Source of the DNA: Sediminicola sp035798135
GTDB lineage: Bacteria > Bacteroidota > Bacteroidia > Flavobacteriales > Flavobacteriaceae
DNA length: 64,000 bases
Direction: 5' to 3'
Assembly: GCA_035798135.1 (NCBI GenBank)
Contig: JAPFBR010000003.1
Span: 186,001 to 250,000, forward strand
Below are positions 1 through 9,400 of the stretch, one piece after another. Position numbers and translations under genes: made by a program. Every line of letters starts with the position of its first letter. Position 1 is the first letter of the stretch. A model generated the notes under the pieces. It had not been told where the DNA came from. It was given only the letters and a program-made list of their open reading frames with translations, and ran no database searches.

Positions 1-158
1 AATTCATTGAATTGACTCGGATTTGTAATAATCTCCTGATAGAGCGCATTTCGATTATCTTGGACTTCCATTGTTTCAGCAGCATTAAAGGTTGACTTAC
101 AGCTCACCAATGTGCCGACTGCTACAATAATCAGTAATGTTTTTGCAATTGTTTTCAT
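1..158 (-). CDS. Partial lipoprotein of unknown function (C-terminus outside window)
   Basis: The first 52 codons of a left-going gene are visible and the rest lies outside the window. The start has a lysine near the N-terminus, a hydrophobic stretch, and a lipobox ending LVSC with Cys at residue 20, so the product should be an exported lipoprotein. The visible mature part (NAAETMEVQDNR and onward) matches no family I can name. It lies 169 bases downstream of the multicopper oxidase on the same strand and may be the next gene of the copper operon, but the gap is long enough for separate transcription. Confidence 0.7.
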   Translation of the reverse strand, partial: MKTIAKTLLIIVAVGTLVSCKSTFNAAETMEVQDNRNALYQEIITNPSQFNE

Positions 159-327
159 TTTACATTGTTTTAGAATTAATAATTCACTTTTGTTCTTCGT
201 ATTCTTCTTTGGAGTTTCTCACCTAAGAATTTCACTTCCATTCTTTCTTGCATAAAAGAAAATTCCCATGGCTATTACTCCTGATACAATAATCCATGAA
301 GACTTTATATCTTCATCATTTTAATAA

Positions 328-2991
328 TTAAAACCGTACGGATAATCCGCCACCGGCACCATATCGATTGTCATAACTAGCCATCAATGAAAAATTTCTT
401 GACAGCATGTATTCACCACCCGCGCTCCAAACCGTTTCCGAGGAAAAATCTTTACCTACGGGCAGGTTGTTGACAATTCCCAAATCCAACTGATACTCGT
501 AATACCCGAATACGGAAAACTTTGGAAATAACATGATGCTTCTGCCTAGGGCAATTCTAGGCCTTAATTCATTATCTATTCTGGCATCGAGTGCAAATAG
601 GTAAGGAGTTAAATACCGCACCCCTATCACAGCCGTTGTTTTGAAATTGTCCAAACTTTCCGGGGTTTCATTTTCAACGTTTACCCCACCAAATACGCGT
701 AAATAATCATGCAGGTAGCGCTCATAGGTAAACTCTCCTTCTAAATTCCTATTCCAGCCATACTCAAAGGATGCATTGAACTGATTTCTGAGATTGGAGG
801 TCATAAGATTGAAACCAGTAGTATGGGATGCCATATCTACCATGCCCCATGAATACCATAAGTTGGTTTCGGCTATAAGGTTAGATACAGGGAATTCATC
901 CATTCTAGGGTCGCGAGGGGTGTCATAACTAATAATCCGAGCCATCCCCCCCATCATATGATAGAGAATGTGACAATGGAAAAACCAATCCCCAACTTCA
1001 TCACCTTCATTACCATAAAATTCTATGGTCACTTTCTGCATTGGAGGTACGTTCACTGTATGCTTCAATGGTGAATACGCTCCATTATCATTGATAACCC
1101 TGAAGAAATGACCATGTAAGTGCATGGGATGGTGCATCATTGTAAGGTTGTTAAATGTAATTCGGGTTACTTCATTGCCCTTTATTTTAATCTTATCTGT
1201 TTCTGACAGTGGCACTCCGTTCATACTCCAGATATAGCGGTTCATGTTTCCTGTGAGGTTCAACAAAATATCGTTCACGGAAACTGATGCATCATAGGTA
1301 GTCTTTTCTGGTGATTTTAGATAATCGTAATTATATTCAGAAAACATATCCATTCCCTGCATATCACTCATTTCATCTTTATTGCCCATACTCATTTTGG
1401 TCATGTTGGAATGATCCATTTTCATAGAATCTTTAGGCATGTCCATTTCCTTCATTCCTGCCTTATCGTCAAGATTCGGTTTACGCATATTCATCCCAGC
1501 CATTTTGGAATGGTCCATCTTGGAATGATCCATTTTCATAGAGTCTTTGGGCTTGTCCATTTCCTTCATCCCCATTTTGTCGTGAGGTTTCGGTTCACCT
1601 ATATTCATCCCAGTCATTTTGGAATGGTCCAGCTTGGAATGGTCCATTTTCATAGAGTCTTTGGGCTTGTCCATTTCCTTCATCCCCATTTTGTCGTGAG
1701 GTTTCGGTTCACCTACTTTCATCCCAGCCATTTTGGAATGGTCCATCTTGGAATGGTCCATTTTCATAGAGTCATTGGGCTTGTCCATTTCCTTCATCCC
1801 CATTTTGTCTTCAGGGTTCGGTTCTTCCATGTTCATCCCTTTCATTTCATCCATCTGCATCCCATACTCATCCTTCATTTTGAAACGTTCATCCTTCTTA
1901 GGTCGATATTTTATTGCATGGGCACCCATCTTCATGTCCATCTTTGCCATTTGTTGCATCATACCAATCTTATCGGGCCGCTGAACAATCTCCGCAGGCA
2001 GCACTTCCCCGTTACCAAGAAAAGCGGAAGCTGTTCCAGATCCATCCTGAGCTGTAATGCGAAACTCGATTTTGCCGCTATTTGGAACGGTTACAATGAA
2101 ATCATAAGTTTCAGCAACCCCGATAAAAGTTTTATTCCTATTAACCGGAACCACGTCCAGTCCATCGGCAGATACCAATAGGGGTTTTTCTCCACCAAAT
2201 GTCATCCAGAAAGAGGTAGAAGCTCCACCATCTATGATTCTTAGGCGTACTTTTTCTCCAGGATTAAATTCTGGGTATTCTATTGATTGTTCACCATTGA
2301 TTAAAAAAGCGGGATAGTACACATCCGCAATATCGGCACCTTCCATCCGCTGTCTCCAAAAATTGAGCTGTGCGCTAAATGCTCCACGTGCAATAACTCT
2401 ATTTAAAGGTGTCGCCGTACCCTTTTTGATACCGTACCATTCATTGCCCCGTTTTAAGTTCCGCAAGACGTTCATAGGTTTTTCGTTGGTCCAGTCGGAC
2501 AACATTAATACCAATTCTTTATCATAAACCAAGGTTTTCTCCTTGGGCAGAATGGCAATGGACCCGTAAACACCACTCTGTTCTTGCAACATGGTGTGAG
2601 AATGGTACCAATAGGTCCCTGATTGCCTAATAGGAAATTCATAGGTAAGCGAATGGCCTGCTTCTATAGGGGGAGTCGATAAATACGGTACCCCGTCGAA
2701 AAAATTTGGGAGTAGAAGTCCGTGCCAATGGATTGAGGTTTCTTCTTTCATTTCATTTTTAACATGAATAATGGCGTATTCCCCTTCTACAAATGTTAAA
2801 GTTGGACCCGGAATTTGACCATTAACAGTCATCCCCATAACAGATTTTCCTGCCATATTTACCATTTGCTCCTTGAGGGTCAGGGTGTATTCATGCACAG
2901 GCAAATTATCTTTGTTTCCCTGTACATTTTGCGCAAAAATGGATTGAGATACAATCAAAACTAGTATTGATATGTATTTTATATGTTTCAT
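328..2991 (-). CDS. CopA-type multicopper oxidase with Met-rich repeat and C-terminal CopB-like barrel
   Basis: An 887-residue exported protein. A signal peptide (about residues 1-20) is followed by cupredoxin domains carrying copper-ligand motifs: HWHG at 88-91, WYHSH ending at 132, a HPMHLHGHFF block near 620-630, and HCHILYHMMGGM at 672-683, which holds the type 1 copper ligands. Between the second and third cupredoxin regions (about 340-560) is a Met/His/Asp/Lys-rich segment full of MDHSKM, as in CopA/PcoA proteins, with 38-residue tandem repeats. Residues of about 700-887 are rich in alternating aromatic strands and resemble the outer-membrane copper protein CopB, which is normally a separate gene. 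The likely role is periplasmic or outer-membrane copper(I) oxidation and sequestration. The neighbouring RND pump and TolC channel support a role in copper or silver resistance. The barrel assignment rests on its look and on neighbourhood and is less certain than the oxidase. Confidence 0.92.
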   Translation of the reverse strand: MKHIKYISILVLIVSQSIFAQNVQGNKDNLPVHEYTLTLKEQMVNMAGKSVMGMTVNGQIPGPTLTFVEGEYAIIHVKNEMKEETSIHWHGLLLPNFFDGVPYLSTPPIEAGHSLTYEFPIRQSGTYWYHSHTMLQEQSGVYGSIAILPKEKTLVYDKELVLMLSDWTNEKPMNVLRNLKRGNEWYGIKKGTATPLNRVIARGAFSAQLNFWRQRMEGADIADVYYPAFLINGEQSIEYPEFNPGEKVRLRIIDGGASTSFWMTFGGEKPLLVSADGLDVVPVNRNKTFIGVAETYDFIVTVPNSGKIEFRITAQDGSGTASAFLGNGEVLPAEIVQRPDKIGMMQQMAKMDMKMGAHAIKYRPKKDERFKMKDEYGMQMDEMKGMNMEEPNPEDKMGMKEMDKPNDSMKMDHSKMDHSKMAGMKVGEPKPHDKMGMKEMDKPKDSMKMDHSKLDHSKMTGMNIGEPKPHDKMGMKEMDKPKDSMKMDHSKMDHSKMAGMNMRKPNLDDKAGMKEMDMPKDSMKMDHSNMTKMSMGNKDEMSDMQGMDMFSEYNYDYLKSPEKTTYDASVSVNDILLNLTGNMNRYIWSMNGVPLSETDKIKIKGNEVTRITFNNLTMMHHPMHLHGHFFRVINDNGAYSPLKHTVNVPPMQKVTIEFYGNEGDEVGDWFFHCHILYHMMGGMARIISYDTPRDPRMDEFPVSNLIAETNLWYSWGMVDMASHTTGFNLMTSNLRNQFNASFEYGWNRNLEGEFTYERYLHDYLRVFGGVNVENETPESLDNFKTTAVIGVRYLTPYLFALDARIDNELRPRIALGRSIMLFPKFSVFGYYEYQLDLGIVNNLPVGKDFSSETVWSAGGEYMLSRNFSLMASYDNRYGAGGGLSVRF
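1393..1842 (-). repeat. 114-bp tandem repeat inside the multicopper oxidase gene
   Basis: Three near-identical 114-bp units start at 1501, 1615 and 1729. A fourth, more diverged unit of 108 bp starts at 1393. The period is a multiple of three, so each unit encodes 38 residues (about residues 384-533 of the protein) carrying MGMKEMDKPKDSMKMDHSKM-type copper-binding sequence. The near-identity of the middle units suggests recent expansion or gene conversion, so copy number may vary between strains. Confidence 0.95.
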
Positions 2992-3054
2992 TTTATGTAT
3001 TCTACCAAGTATATTGATTAATTATAATTATGTTTAATCTTAATGGGTTCTTTT

Positions 3055-4296
3055 TTAATTCATTAAATAATTGATGGTAGCCGATATTAAATAATAATTC
3101 GTTGTGGACTCTATCTGACTAAGTTGAAATTTTAGTTGTAACTCTTGAATATCCAGAACATCATTAAAATCAATAGTACCGGTTTCATAGTTTTTTATGA
3201 GGATTTCCTCAGCATCCCTAGCCTGCTTTAAATTCCCTATTTGCGTATTGTACTTAATTCTTTGGGATTCCCGGTTGTTTTCCGCAGCATTCAACAAAGC
3301 TTCCAATTTATTTTTACGATCCAATTTCTCAGCTGAAATTACTTGTAACTTCATTTGGTTCTGAATAGTTTTAGACTTGTATCCATTATTGAAAATTGGA
3401 ATTGACAAAGAGATCATAGGCATTACAATATCTTTACCATTATCACTAAAAACCATATCGGAACGTTCTGCAACTGGGATATAATCTAACCCAAATCCTA
3501 GATCGGGATTGGCATCCTTTTGATTTAAGAGTTCCAGTTGTTGAACAGATTCGAATAACCGATCATATTTTTCCAATTCAGGGTGAACACGTATCTCCAA
3601 TTTATTATTTTCTTCATCAGGCACTAAAAGCGATAAAGAATCTATAACAACAATCTCAGCATTGCCATCCCTGTTCATCAACTTGTTAAAGAAGGTTTGT
3701 TCTGAAATATATTCTCTCCCCAATACTGCTTTTTGTTCCTGTAACTCATTTTGACGGATTTGTAGTCGAAGAATATCTACAACGGACGCATTACCAACTT
3801 CCAAGGAGGTCAGAGCCAATCTCTCATAGGTTTTGAGAAGCTCAATATTTTCTTGGAGCACCTTTTGTTTTTCCTTGATTCCATATAATTTGTAATAGGA
3901 TTGGGAAACAGAAAGTCGAAGTTTACGTTTGGTAATAACTATATCCAAATAATCTACTTCTGATAAAGAAGCAGCATAGTTCTCCCTTGCTGTAATGGTT
4001 CCGAACCATGGTAACATCTGTTTAATGGAGAATCTGGCCTTTTGCGCTCCCGTTCTTGTTTCTGGTTCGCTTACAAAATATCCTGCACTGACTTCTGTAT
4101 TTGGGAGGGAATTAGCTTCTAAAACTTTTTCCTTGGAGATATTATACTTGACCTCAAAAGCCTGTACTTCGGGGTTATTGGCTTCAGCCTGTTCAAGGTA
4201 ACTATCCAAGCCTTGTCCTTGTGCCATTAGAACAAAAAGAAAAGCCAAAAATACAAGTATGTTATGTACCATTTTATGTTTATATGTATGTCCCAT
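3055..4296 (-). CDS. TolC-family outer-membrane efflux channel (CusC/CzcC-type)
   Basis: The outer-membrane factor of a tripartite metal efflux system. The product has a signal peptide ending near AQGQG, then the long alternating helical segments typical of TolC proteins (for example NNPEVQAFEVKYNISKEKVL near the start and a second similar half). An open frame continues upstream to 4365 inside the RND gene, but the ATG at 4296 overlaps the RND stop codon (TGATG), which favours translational coupling there. An ATG at 4272, directly before the hydrophobic signal sequence, is the other candidate. No lipobox is evident. It lies between the RND pump and the multicopper oxidase in one leftward operon. 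Confidence 0.9.
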   Translation of the reverse strand: MGHTYKHKMVHNILVFLAFLFVLMAQGQGLDSYLEQAEANNPEVQAFEVKYNISKEKVLEANSLPNTEVSAGYFVSEPETRTGAQKARFSIKQMLPWFGTITARENYAASLSEVDYLDIVITKRKLRLSVSQSYYKLYGIKEKQKVLQENIELLKTYERLALTSLEVGNASVVDILRLQIRQNELQEQKAVLGREYISEQTFFNKLMNRDGNAEIVVIDSLSLLVPDEENNKLEIRVHPELEKYDRLFESVQQLELLNQKDANPDLGFGLDYIPVAERSDMVFSDNGKDIVMPMISLSIPIFNNGYKSKTIQNQMKLQVISAEKLDRKNKLEALLNAAENNRESQRIKYNTQIGNLKQARDAEEILIKNYETGTIDFNDVLDIQELQLKFQLSQIESTTNYYLISATINYLMN

Positions 4297-7200
4297 CACT
4301 CCAATTTTGTTATTTCGTTTTGAATCATCTTGGCTGTTTTTCCATTCGAAAATTCCTGTCGCCAACTATATAGTACAGGTACAATAAAATAAGAAGTTAC
4401 ATCTATAATCATCCCTCCAAATATGGGTATTGCCATAGGAATCATGATGTCACTTCCCTTACCCGTGGAGGTCAATATTGGTAAAAGTGCAAGAATGGTG
4501 GTAACGGTGGTCATTAAACACGGGCGAATCCGTTTTTGGGCGGCTTCCAAGGTGGCAGACCTTATTTCCTTGATAGTGGTAGGCTTCTCCCTGTCAAAGG
4601 TTTGAGTTAAATACGTTGCCATAACAACACCGTCATCAGTAGCGATACCAAAGAGGGCAATGAATCCTACCCACACTGCAACACTCAGATTGATGGTCCT
4701 CATATTGAACAGGTCCCGCATGTTTTCACCGAAAAAGTTGAAATTGAAAAACCAATCTTGGCCAAACAACCAAAGCATGATAAATCCTCCTGCAAAAGCC
4801 ACGGTAATCCCTGTAAAGACCATTAAAGAGGTTGAGACCGAGCGAAACTGAAAATATAGGATAAGAAAAATTGTCAACAACGCCAAGGGAACTACCATGG
4901 ATAAGGTTTTTTCTGCCCTTAATTGATTTTCATAGGTGCCCGTAAACTTATAACTGATCCCTTTTGGAACCACCAATTCTCCTTTATCTATTTTTTGTTG
5001 GATCTGGGCTTGTGCATTTTCAACCACACTGACTTCCGCATAACCATCCATTTTATCAAAAAGCACATATCCCACAAGGAAGGTATCCTCACTTTTAATG
5101 ACCTGTGGCCCTTTTTCATAACGGATGGTTACTAATTCACTCAACGGAATGGAACTCCCATTGGCAATAGGAACATAAATACTTTTAATATCCTCAGGAT
5201 TTTCACGCAATTCCCTTGGATATCGAACACGAACCCCGTAGCGCTCCCTGCCTTCTACGGTTTGTGTCAGGGTCATACCTCCAATGGCTACTTCAAGTAC
5301 CCGCTGTACATCCTCTATTGCAAGTCCATAACGTGCCAACTGCTCTCTCTTGATATCGATCAATAAATAGGGTTTGCCAACAATCCTATCCGCAAAAACA
5401 GCCTCATCCTTTACTCCATCAGCCTCCTTAAGTATAGTTTCCAATTGCAGGCCAAAAGCCTCTATTTGTTTTAAATCCTGCCCCTTTACTTTTATTCCCA
5501 TGGGTGCGCGCATCCCAGTTTGCAGCATCACCAACCGCGTTTCAATCGGTTGTAATTTTGGAGCGGAAGTAACCCCTGGTAATCGGGTTACTCGGACAAT
5601 TTCGTTCCAAATATCATCTGGGGATTTAATTTCAGGACGCCAATTTCTGTAATACTCTCCACTATTATCTGGAATCAAATCTTCAAATGAAATCTCTGAA
5701 AACTCAAAATCATTGGACGCTTCCGTATTGGGATTTATAAAATAGGTGTCATTTTTCAATCGGAAATGCCCCTCTTCGTTAACCTCAAAACGTTGGCGCT
5801 TCCTCTCTTTATTCAACATAAATTCTGGTTTATATTGAATGATATTTTCATACATGGATAGCGGAGCCGGATCCAAAGCGGATTCTGTCCGTCCTGCCTT
5901 CCCCACTACCGTTTCAATCTCTGGAATGCTGGCCACGGCCATATCCAATTGTTGGAGGACTCGTTTGTTTTCGGCCACTCCAGAATGGGGAAGGGAGGTG
6001 GGCATTAAAAGGAAGGTGCCTTCATTAAGGGCAGGCATAAATTCTTTCCCTGTATTTCTCATAATTAATATCCCGAACACCAAAACTGTGGCTGGAACCA
6101 TTAAAAAGAGTAGTTTATTTTGCAAGGCCCATTGGAGGATGCGCGAATAATATTTTTGTAAAACATAGAACACCGCCAAAAGTCCAAAACAGATAATACT
6201 AACGAACAACAGGTTCATAAATACACTTCTATCAAACCCAAGTGGACGCCAATAATTTGCCAATAAAAAGACAATGGCGACTACCGAAATGGCAATATTG
6301 ACAAGGTTTGTATTTTTCCCGTCGAGTTTTCCTTTCAATTTTAGTATCCCGGTAACCCCAAAAGCGATCAATACAAATCCAAGCCAGTATCCACTTACGA
6401 CTGCAACCAAACCTGCCACCATTAATAAGATGTTCAATCCATAACGCAGGTTCAATTTATAGTTTCTCTTTCGGAACAAGTAAGCAGCAAAAGGTGGGAT
6501 CAGGAACAAGGCAATGATCAAGGAAGCCGTCAACGCCATTGTTTTGGTAAATGCCAATGGCCTAAAGAGTTTCCCTTCGGCCCCTATCATCGTAAATACT
6601 GGGATAAAACTAATGATCGTAGTCATTACTGCAGTTAGGATAGCACCAGATACTTCGGCAGTAGCGTTATATACAATGGCATCCATTGGTAGTTTCCCCT
6701 CGTCTTCATCAATATGACGAATGATGTTCTCAGCCAGGATAACCCCGACATCCACCATGGTACCAATAGCAATGGCTATCCCCGAAAGGGCAACAATATT
6801 GGCATCCACGCCAAAAAGCTTCATCGCGATAAATACCATCAATACCGCAACGGGCAACAACCCAGAAATTAATATGGAAGCCCTAAGATTGAAAACCATT
6901 ACAATAATGACCAAAATAGTGATCAATATCTCCAAGGTCAATGCCTCGTTCAATGTTCCTAAAGTTTCTTTAATCAGTTCTGTCCTGTCATAAAAGGGGA
7001 CAATGGTCAATTGGGATGTTCGGCCATCACTAAGCTTTTTTGAGGGCAAACCTGCACTCAGTTCCTTTATCTTATCCTTTACATTATGGATGACTTCCAT
7101 AGGGTTTGCGCCATATCTCGCTACCACTACCCCTCCTGCAACTTCGGCACCTTCTTTGTCCAATATGCCCCTTCGGACCGCCGGACCCAAGGAGACATTT

Positions 7201-8039
7201 GCAATATCCTTTATGCGGATTGACGTAAAATCGGTAGAAGTAACTACCGCGTTTTTAATATCCTCCAAGGATTTAATGTAACCCAAGCCCCGTACCAAAT
7301 ATTCGGCCTGGTTGATCTCCAAGGTTTGTGCGCCTATATCCCTATTACTCTGCTTTACCGCCATTACTACCTGCTGAAGCCCAATATTATATTGCTTCAT
7401 CAACTCTGGCTTAACATCAATCTGGTATTCCTGTACATAACCCCCTATAGAGGCCACTTCAGATACTCCGCTTGCGGATGAAAGCGCAAATTTCACATAA
7501 TAATCCTGAACGCTTCGCAATTCCTGCAGGTCCCAACCTCCGGTAACCTCCCCATTTTCATCCCTTCCTTCCAAGGTATACCAAAATATCTGCCCAAGTC
7601 CGGTAGCATCCGGGCCCAAGGAAGGGTTTACACCTTCTGGCAGTAAGTTATTGGGCAGGGAATTCAATTTCTCTAGAATTCGGCTACGGCTCCAGTAAAA
7701 CTCTACATCTTCCTCAAAAATGATATAGATACTGGAAAATCCGAACATAGATGAACTACGTATCGTCTTTACCCCTGGTATACCTAATAAGGAAGTCGTT
7801 AACGGGTAGGTGATTTGATCCTCAATATCTTGAGGCGAGCGTCCCATCCATTTGGTAAAAACTATTTGTTGGTTTTCACCAATATCCGGAATGGCATCCA
7901 CCGCAACCGGATCGCTTGGCAGAAAACCTAGGTTCCAATTAAAAGGTGAGTTTATGGTCCCCCAACCAACGAATAGTAGCAGCATTAATACAGCTACCAG
8001 CTTATTATCTATAAAAAATTTGATGCTTTTGTTCAGCAT
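4296..8039 (-). CDS. CusA/CzcA-family heavy-metal efflux RND pump
   Basis: The inner-membrane proton-driven pump of a heavy-metal efflux complex, most likely for Cu(I)/Ag(I) given its neighbours. Family features are AVDAIPDIGENQ followed by TKWMGRSPQDIEDQITYPL near the N-terminus, the acidic TM4 segment GTMVDVGVILAENIIR, the C-terminal TM motif ATDDGVVMATYL, and the IRPCLMTTVTT block. I chose ATG 8039 (MLNKSIKFFIDNKL), which puts the first membrane helix in the usual place and gives 1,247 residues; an in-frame ATG at 8087 would add 16. The protein is about 200 residues longer than E. coli CusA. The extra sequence includes several hydrophobic segments between TM6 and the second periplasmic domain and an acidic insertion in that domain. 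No membrane-fusion (CusB-type) gene is present in the visible part of the operon. Confidence 0.95.
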   Translation of the reverse strand: MLNKSIKFFIDNKLVAVLMLLLFVGWGTINSPFNWNLGFLPSDPVAVDAIPDIGENQQIVFTKWMGRSPQDIEDQITYPLTTSLLGIPGVKTIRSSSMFGFSSIYIIFEEDVEFYWSRSRILEKLNSLPNNLLPEGVNPSLGPDATGLGQIFWYTLEGRDENGEVTGGWDLQELRSVQDYYVKFALSSASGVSEVASIGGYVQEYQIDVKPELMKQYNIGLQQVVMAVKQSNRDIGAQTLEINQAEYLVRGLGYIKSLEDIKNAVVTSTDFTSIRIKDIANVSLGPAVRRGILDKEGAEVAGGVVVARYGANPMEVIHNVKDKIKELSAGLPSKKLSDGRTSQLTIVPFYDRTELIKETLGTLNEALTLEILITILVIIVMVFNLRASILISGLLPVAVLMVFIAMKLFGVDANIVALSGIAIAIGTMVDVGVILAENIIRHIDEDEGKLPMDAIVYNATAEVSGAILTAVMTTIISFIPVFTMIGAEGKLFRPLAFTKTMALTASLIIALFLIPPFAAYLFRKRNYKLNLRYGLNILLMVAGLVAVVSGYWLGFVLIAFGVTGILKLKGKLDGKNTNLVNIAISVVAIVFLLANYWRPLGFDRSVFMNLLFVSIICFGLLAVFYVLQKYYSRILQWALQNKLLFLMVPATVLVFGILIMRNTGKEFMPALNEGTFLLMPTSLPHSGVAENKRVLQQLDMAVASIPEIETVVGKAGRTESALDPAPLSMYENIIQYKPEFMLNKERKRQRFEVNEEGHFRLKNDTYFINPNTEASNDFEFSEISFEDLIPDNSGEYYRNWRPEIKSPDDIWNEIVRVTRLPGVTSAPKLQPIETRLVMLQTGMRAPMGIKVKGQDLKQIEAFGLQLETILKEADGVKDEAVFADRIVGKPYLLIDIKREQLARYGLAIEDVQRVLEVAIGGMTLTQTVEGRERYGVRVRYPRELRENPEDIKSIYVPIANGSSIPLSELVTIRYEKGPQVIKSEDTFLVGYVLFDKMDGYAEVSVVENAQAQIQQKIDKGELVVPKGISYKFTGTYENQLRAEKTLSMVVPLALLTIFLILYFQFRSVSTSLMVFTGITVAFAGGFIMLWLFGQDWFFNFNFFGENMRDLFNMRTINLSVAVWVGFIALFGIATDDGVVMATYLTQTFDREKPTTIKEIRSATLEAAQKRIRPCLMTTVTTILALLPILTSTGKGSDIMIPMAIPIFGGMIIDVTSYFIVPVLYSWRQEFSNGKTAKMIQNEITKLE

Positions 8040-8142
8040 TGGATTTGATTTAAAAAAATTAGAATAAAGCTTTGTATGGGAATACATACAACGCGATGAA
8101 CCCTATCACAGTCAGAGCTGTTGGGCTATTCCAAGGTTTAAA

Positions 8143-8562
8143 TCAAATAAGAAATTGCTGATCAAGGATAATAACATCCTGTATCAAAAAGGGAGGTGGG
8201 TATTCCTTATGCGGGACCACATTGTTATTCAGTCCATGGAATAAATCAATATAGGAAGATATGAAGGTGGCTACAAAAAGTTGTTGCTCAAAAGTAATCT
8301 TTTCAAAGGATATTTTTAGATCATCCTGACCTTGCTGCACGATATTGACTTCACTGCAACAATCATCCATGCCCATATTCATCTGTTCCCCCATGGCATC
8401 GGTCATCATTGCATCCATACCGCAGGTTTCCGCTTTTTTATTAAGGCTGAAATCTACCAAATGTTCACCACAAAAATGCATGCCCACCGTAAAAGAAATA
8501 GTGGAGAATAGCACTAAAAATGCCATCGCAAATGATACTATGTGACGAATTATTGTTTTCAT
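8143..8562 (-). CDS. HYC_CC_PP-type small exported protein of the copper operon
   Basis: A 139-residue protein with an N-terminal hydrophobic segment (about 8-27). It carries three spaced signatures of a small Bacteroidota family found beside heavy-metal efflux genes: an HxC motif (MHFCGEH), a CC pair (MDDCCSEV) and a proline cluster (EYPPPFL). Between the first two is a Met-rich stretch (MDAMMTDAMGEQMNMGMDD). The Cys/Met/His content suggests copper binding in the periplasm, but no activity is known to me. It is the first gene of the left-going operon, about 100 bases before the RND start. A TAnnTTTG-like box (TAGTTTTG) lies a few bases upstream of its ATG, with no clear -33 partner. Confidence 0.8.
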   Translation of the reverse strand: MKTIIRHIVSFAMAFLVLFSTISFTVGMHFCGEHLVDFSLNKKAETCGMDAMMTDAMGEQMNMGMDDCCSEVNIVQQGQDDLKISFEKITFEQQLFVATFISSYIDLFHGLNNNVVPHKEYPPPFLIQDVIILDQQFLI

Positions 8563-8965
8563 CTAATATACAAAACTACAAAAATTTAACATTTATTACC
8601 GGTGTTAACAAAAGTTTATATGATCTAAAGTCATATGAGAGTCAATTTATCCAGATAGTCTCAAATTCTAAATCCTCGATAGAAAAATCCCACACCTAGG
8701 ATACTAGGCACTATAGCCCATTCTAATAGGAATTGCAAAATTAAAAATAGTATGGTTAAAAGAAAAAGAATGCAATAAGTTTCGGCTAGGCCACAACATT
8801 TAGTCCTGATTCTATACTACTAAATCAGTTCTTTATATGCTAATAAAGAAGGGTCAGGCTTTAAATATGGTCAAAACCCAGCTATTTTACCTACAACCTT
8901 TTGGGGTGGTATCTACTTTTATGAATAGGTACTGTTTTTTATAAAAATAGTAGTACAGATGGACA
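8563..8965. other. Intergenic region between copper and signalling operons
   Basis: About 400 AT-rich bases with no convincing reading frame. A short inverted repeat (CCTAG-GATA-CTAGG) lies at 8695-8708. An imperfect AT-rich hairpin lies at about 8930-8953, just past the stop of the receiver gene, and might help end that transcript. The right end of the copper-operon upstream sequence (8563-8640) should hold its promoter and any metal-responsive operator, but I could not assign either. Confidence 0.5.
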
Positions 8966-9400
8966 TTACATCCTTTCCATATACCAATTCAGTTGTTTTT
9001 CTATTTTTTTCTTTTCAAATATGGTCGTAATAATTTTTTGTAATCGAATGAAGGCCGTTTCACTTTTTACCACATAATCAAAAGCCCCGTGATGCATGCA
9101 ACTTATAGCAATGTCAATTTTGTCTTGGGAAGACAGCATTACCACAGGTATATTTGGATCAGCTTCCTTTATTTTATCTAAGGTTTCTATTCCGTTTATG
9201 GCTTCTTTATCAATTCCATCAAGTTGAAAATCTAAAATTATGACATCAGGTTTATTCGATAAATTGGCCAAGCATTTATCACCAGTGGGATACGTCTCAA
9301 TAATGAAATCGGCGTTCTGAAGAAATTCTATTTCCAATAATTTCAAAAACACTGTATCATCATCAACCAAAAAAAGTTTTATTTTGCTCCCCTTATTCAT
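8966..9400 (-). CDS. Single-domain response regulator (CheY-like receiver)
   Basis: A 144-residue stand-alone receiver domain with no output domain. Visible key residues are the acidic pocket D13-D15, the phospho-acceptor D57 in ILDFQLDG, the switch Ser at about 90 (VVMLSSQ) and the conserved Lys112 (YVVKSE). Its ATG overlaps the 3' end of the hybrid kinase gene by 8 bases, so the two are translated together and probably form a phosphorelay in which the kinase's HPt domain passes phosphate to this protein. With no DNA-binding domain, it presumably acts through protein contact. Confidence 0.92.
   Translation of the reverse strand: MNKGSKIKLFLVDDDTVFLKLLEIEFLQNADFIIETYPTGDKCLANLSNKPDVIILDFQLDGIDKEAINGIETLDKIKEADPNIPVVMLSSQDKIDIAISCMHHGAFDYVVKSETAFIRLQKIITTIFEKKKIEKQLNWYMERM

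Noticed and set aside
159..327. A possible 33-residue membrane peptide (SSWIIVSGVIAMGIFFYARK) on the minus strand
   Set aside because: The hydrophobic core is striking, but the frame opens right after a stop codon with no ATG, GTG or TTG before the core; it could be a broken small gene, but there is no supporting evidence.
1411..2181. A 256-codon open frame on the plus strand across the multicopper oxidase repeats
   Set aside because: It is the complement of the Met/His-rich repeat, has an odd composition (many His, Phe and Val repeats), and the real domains and motifs are on the minus strand.
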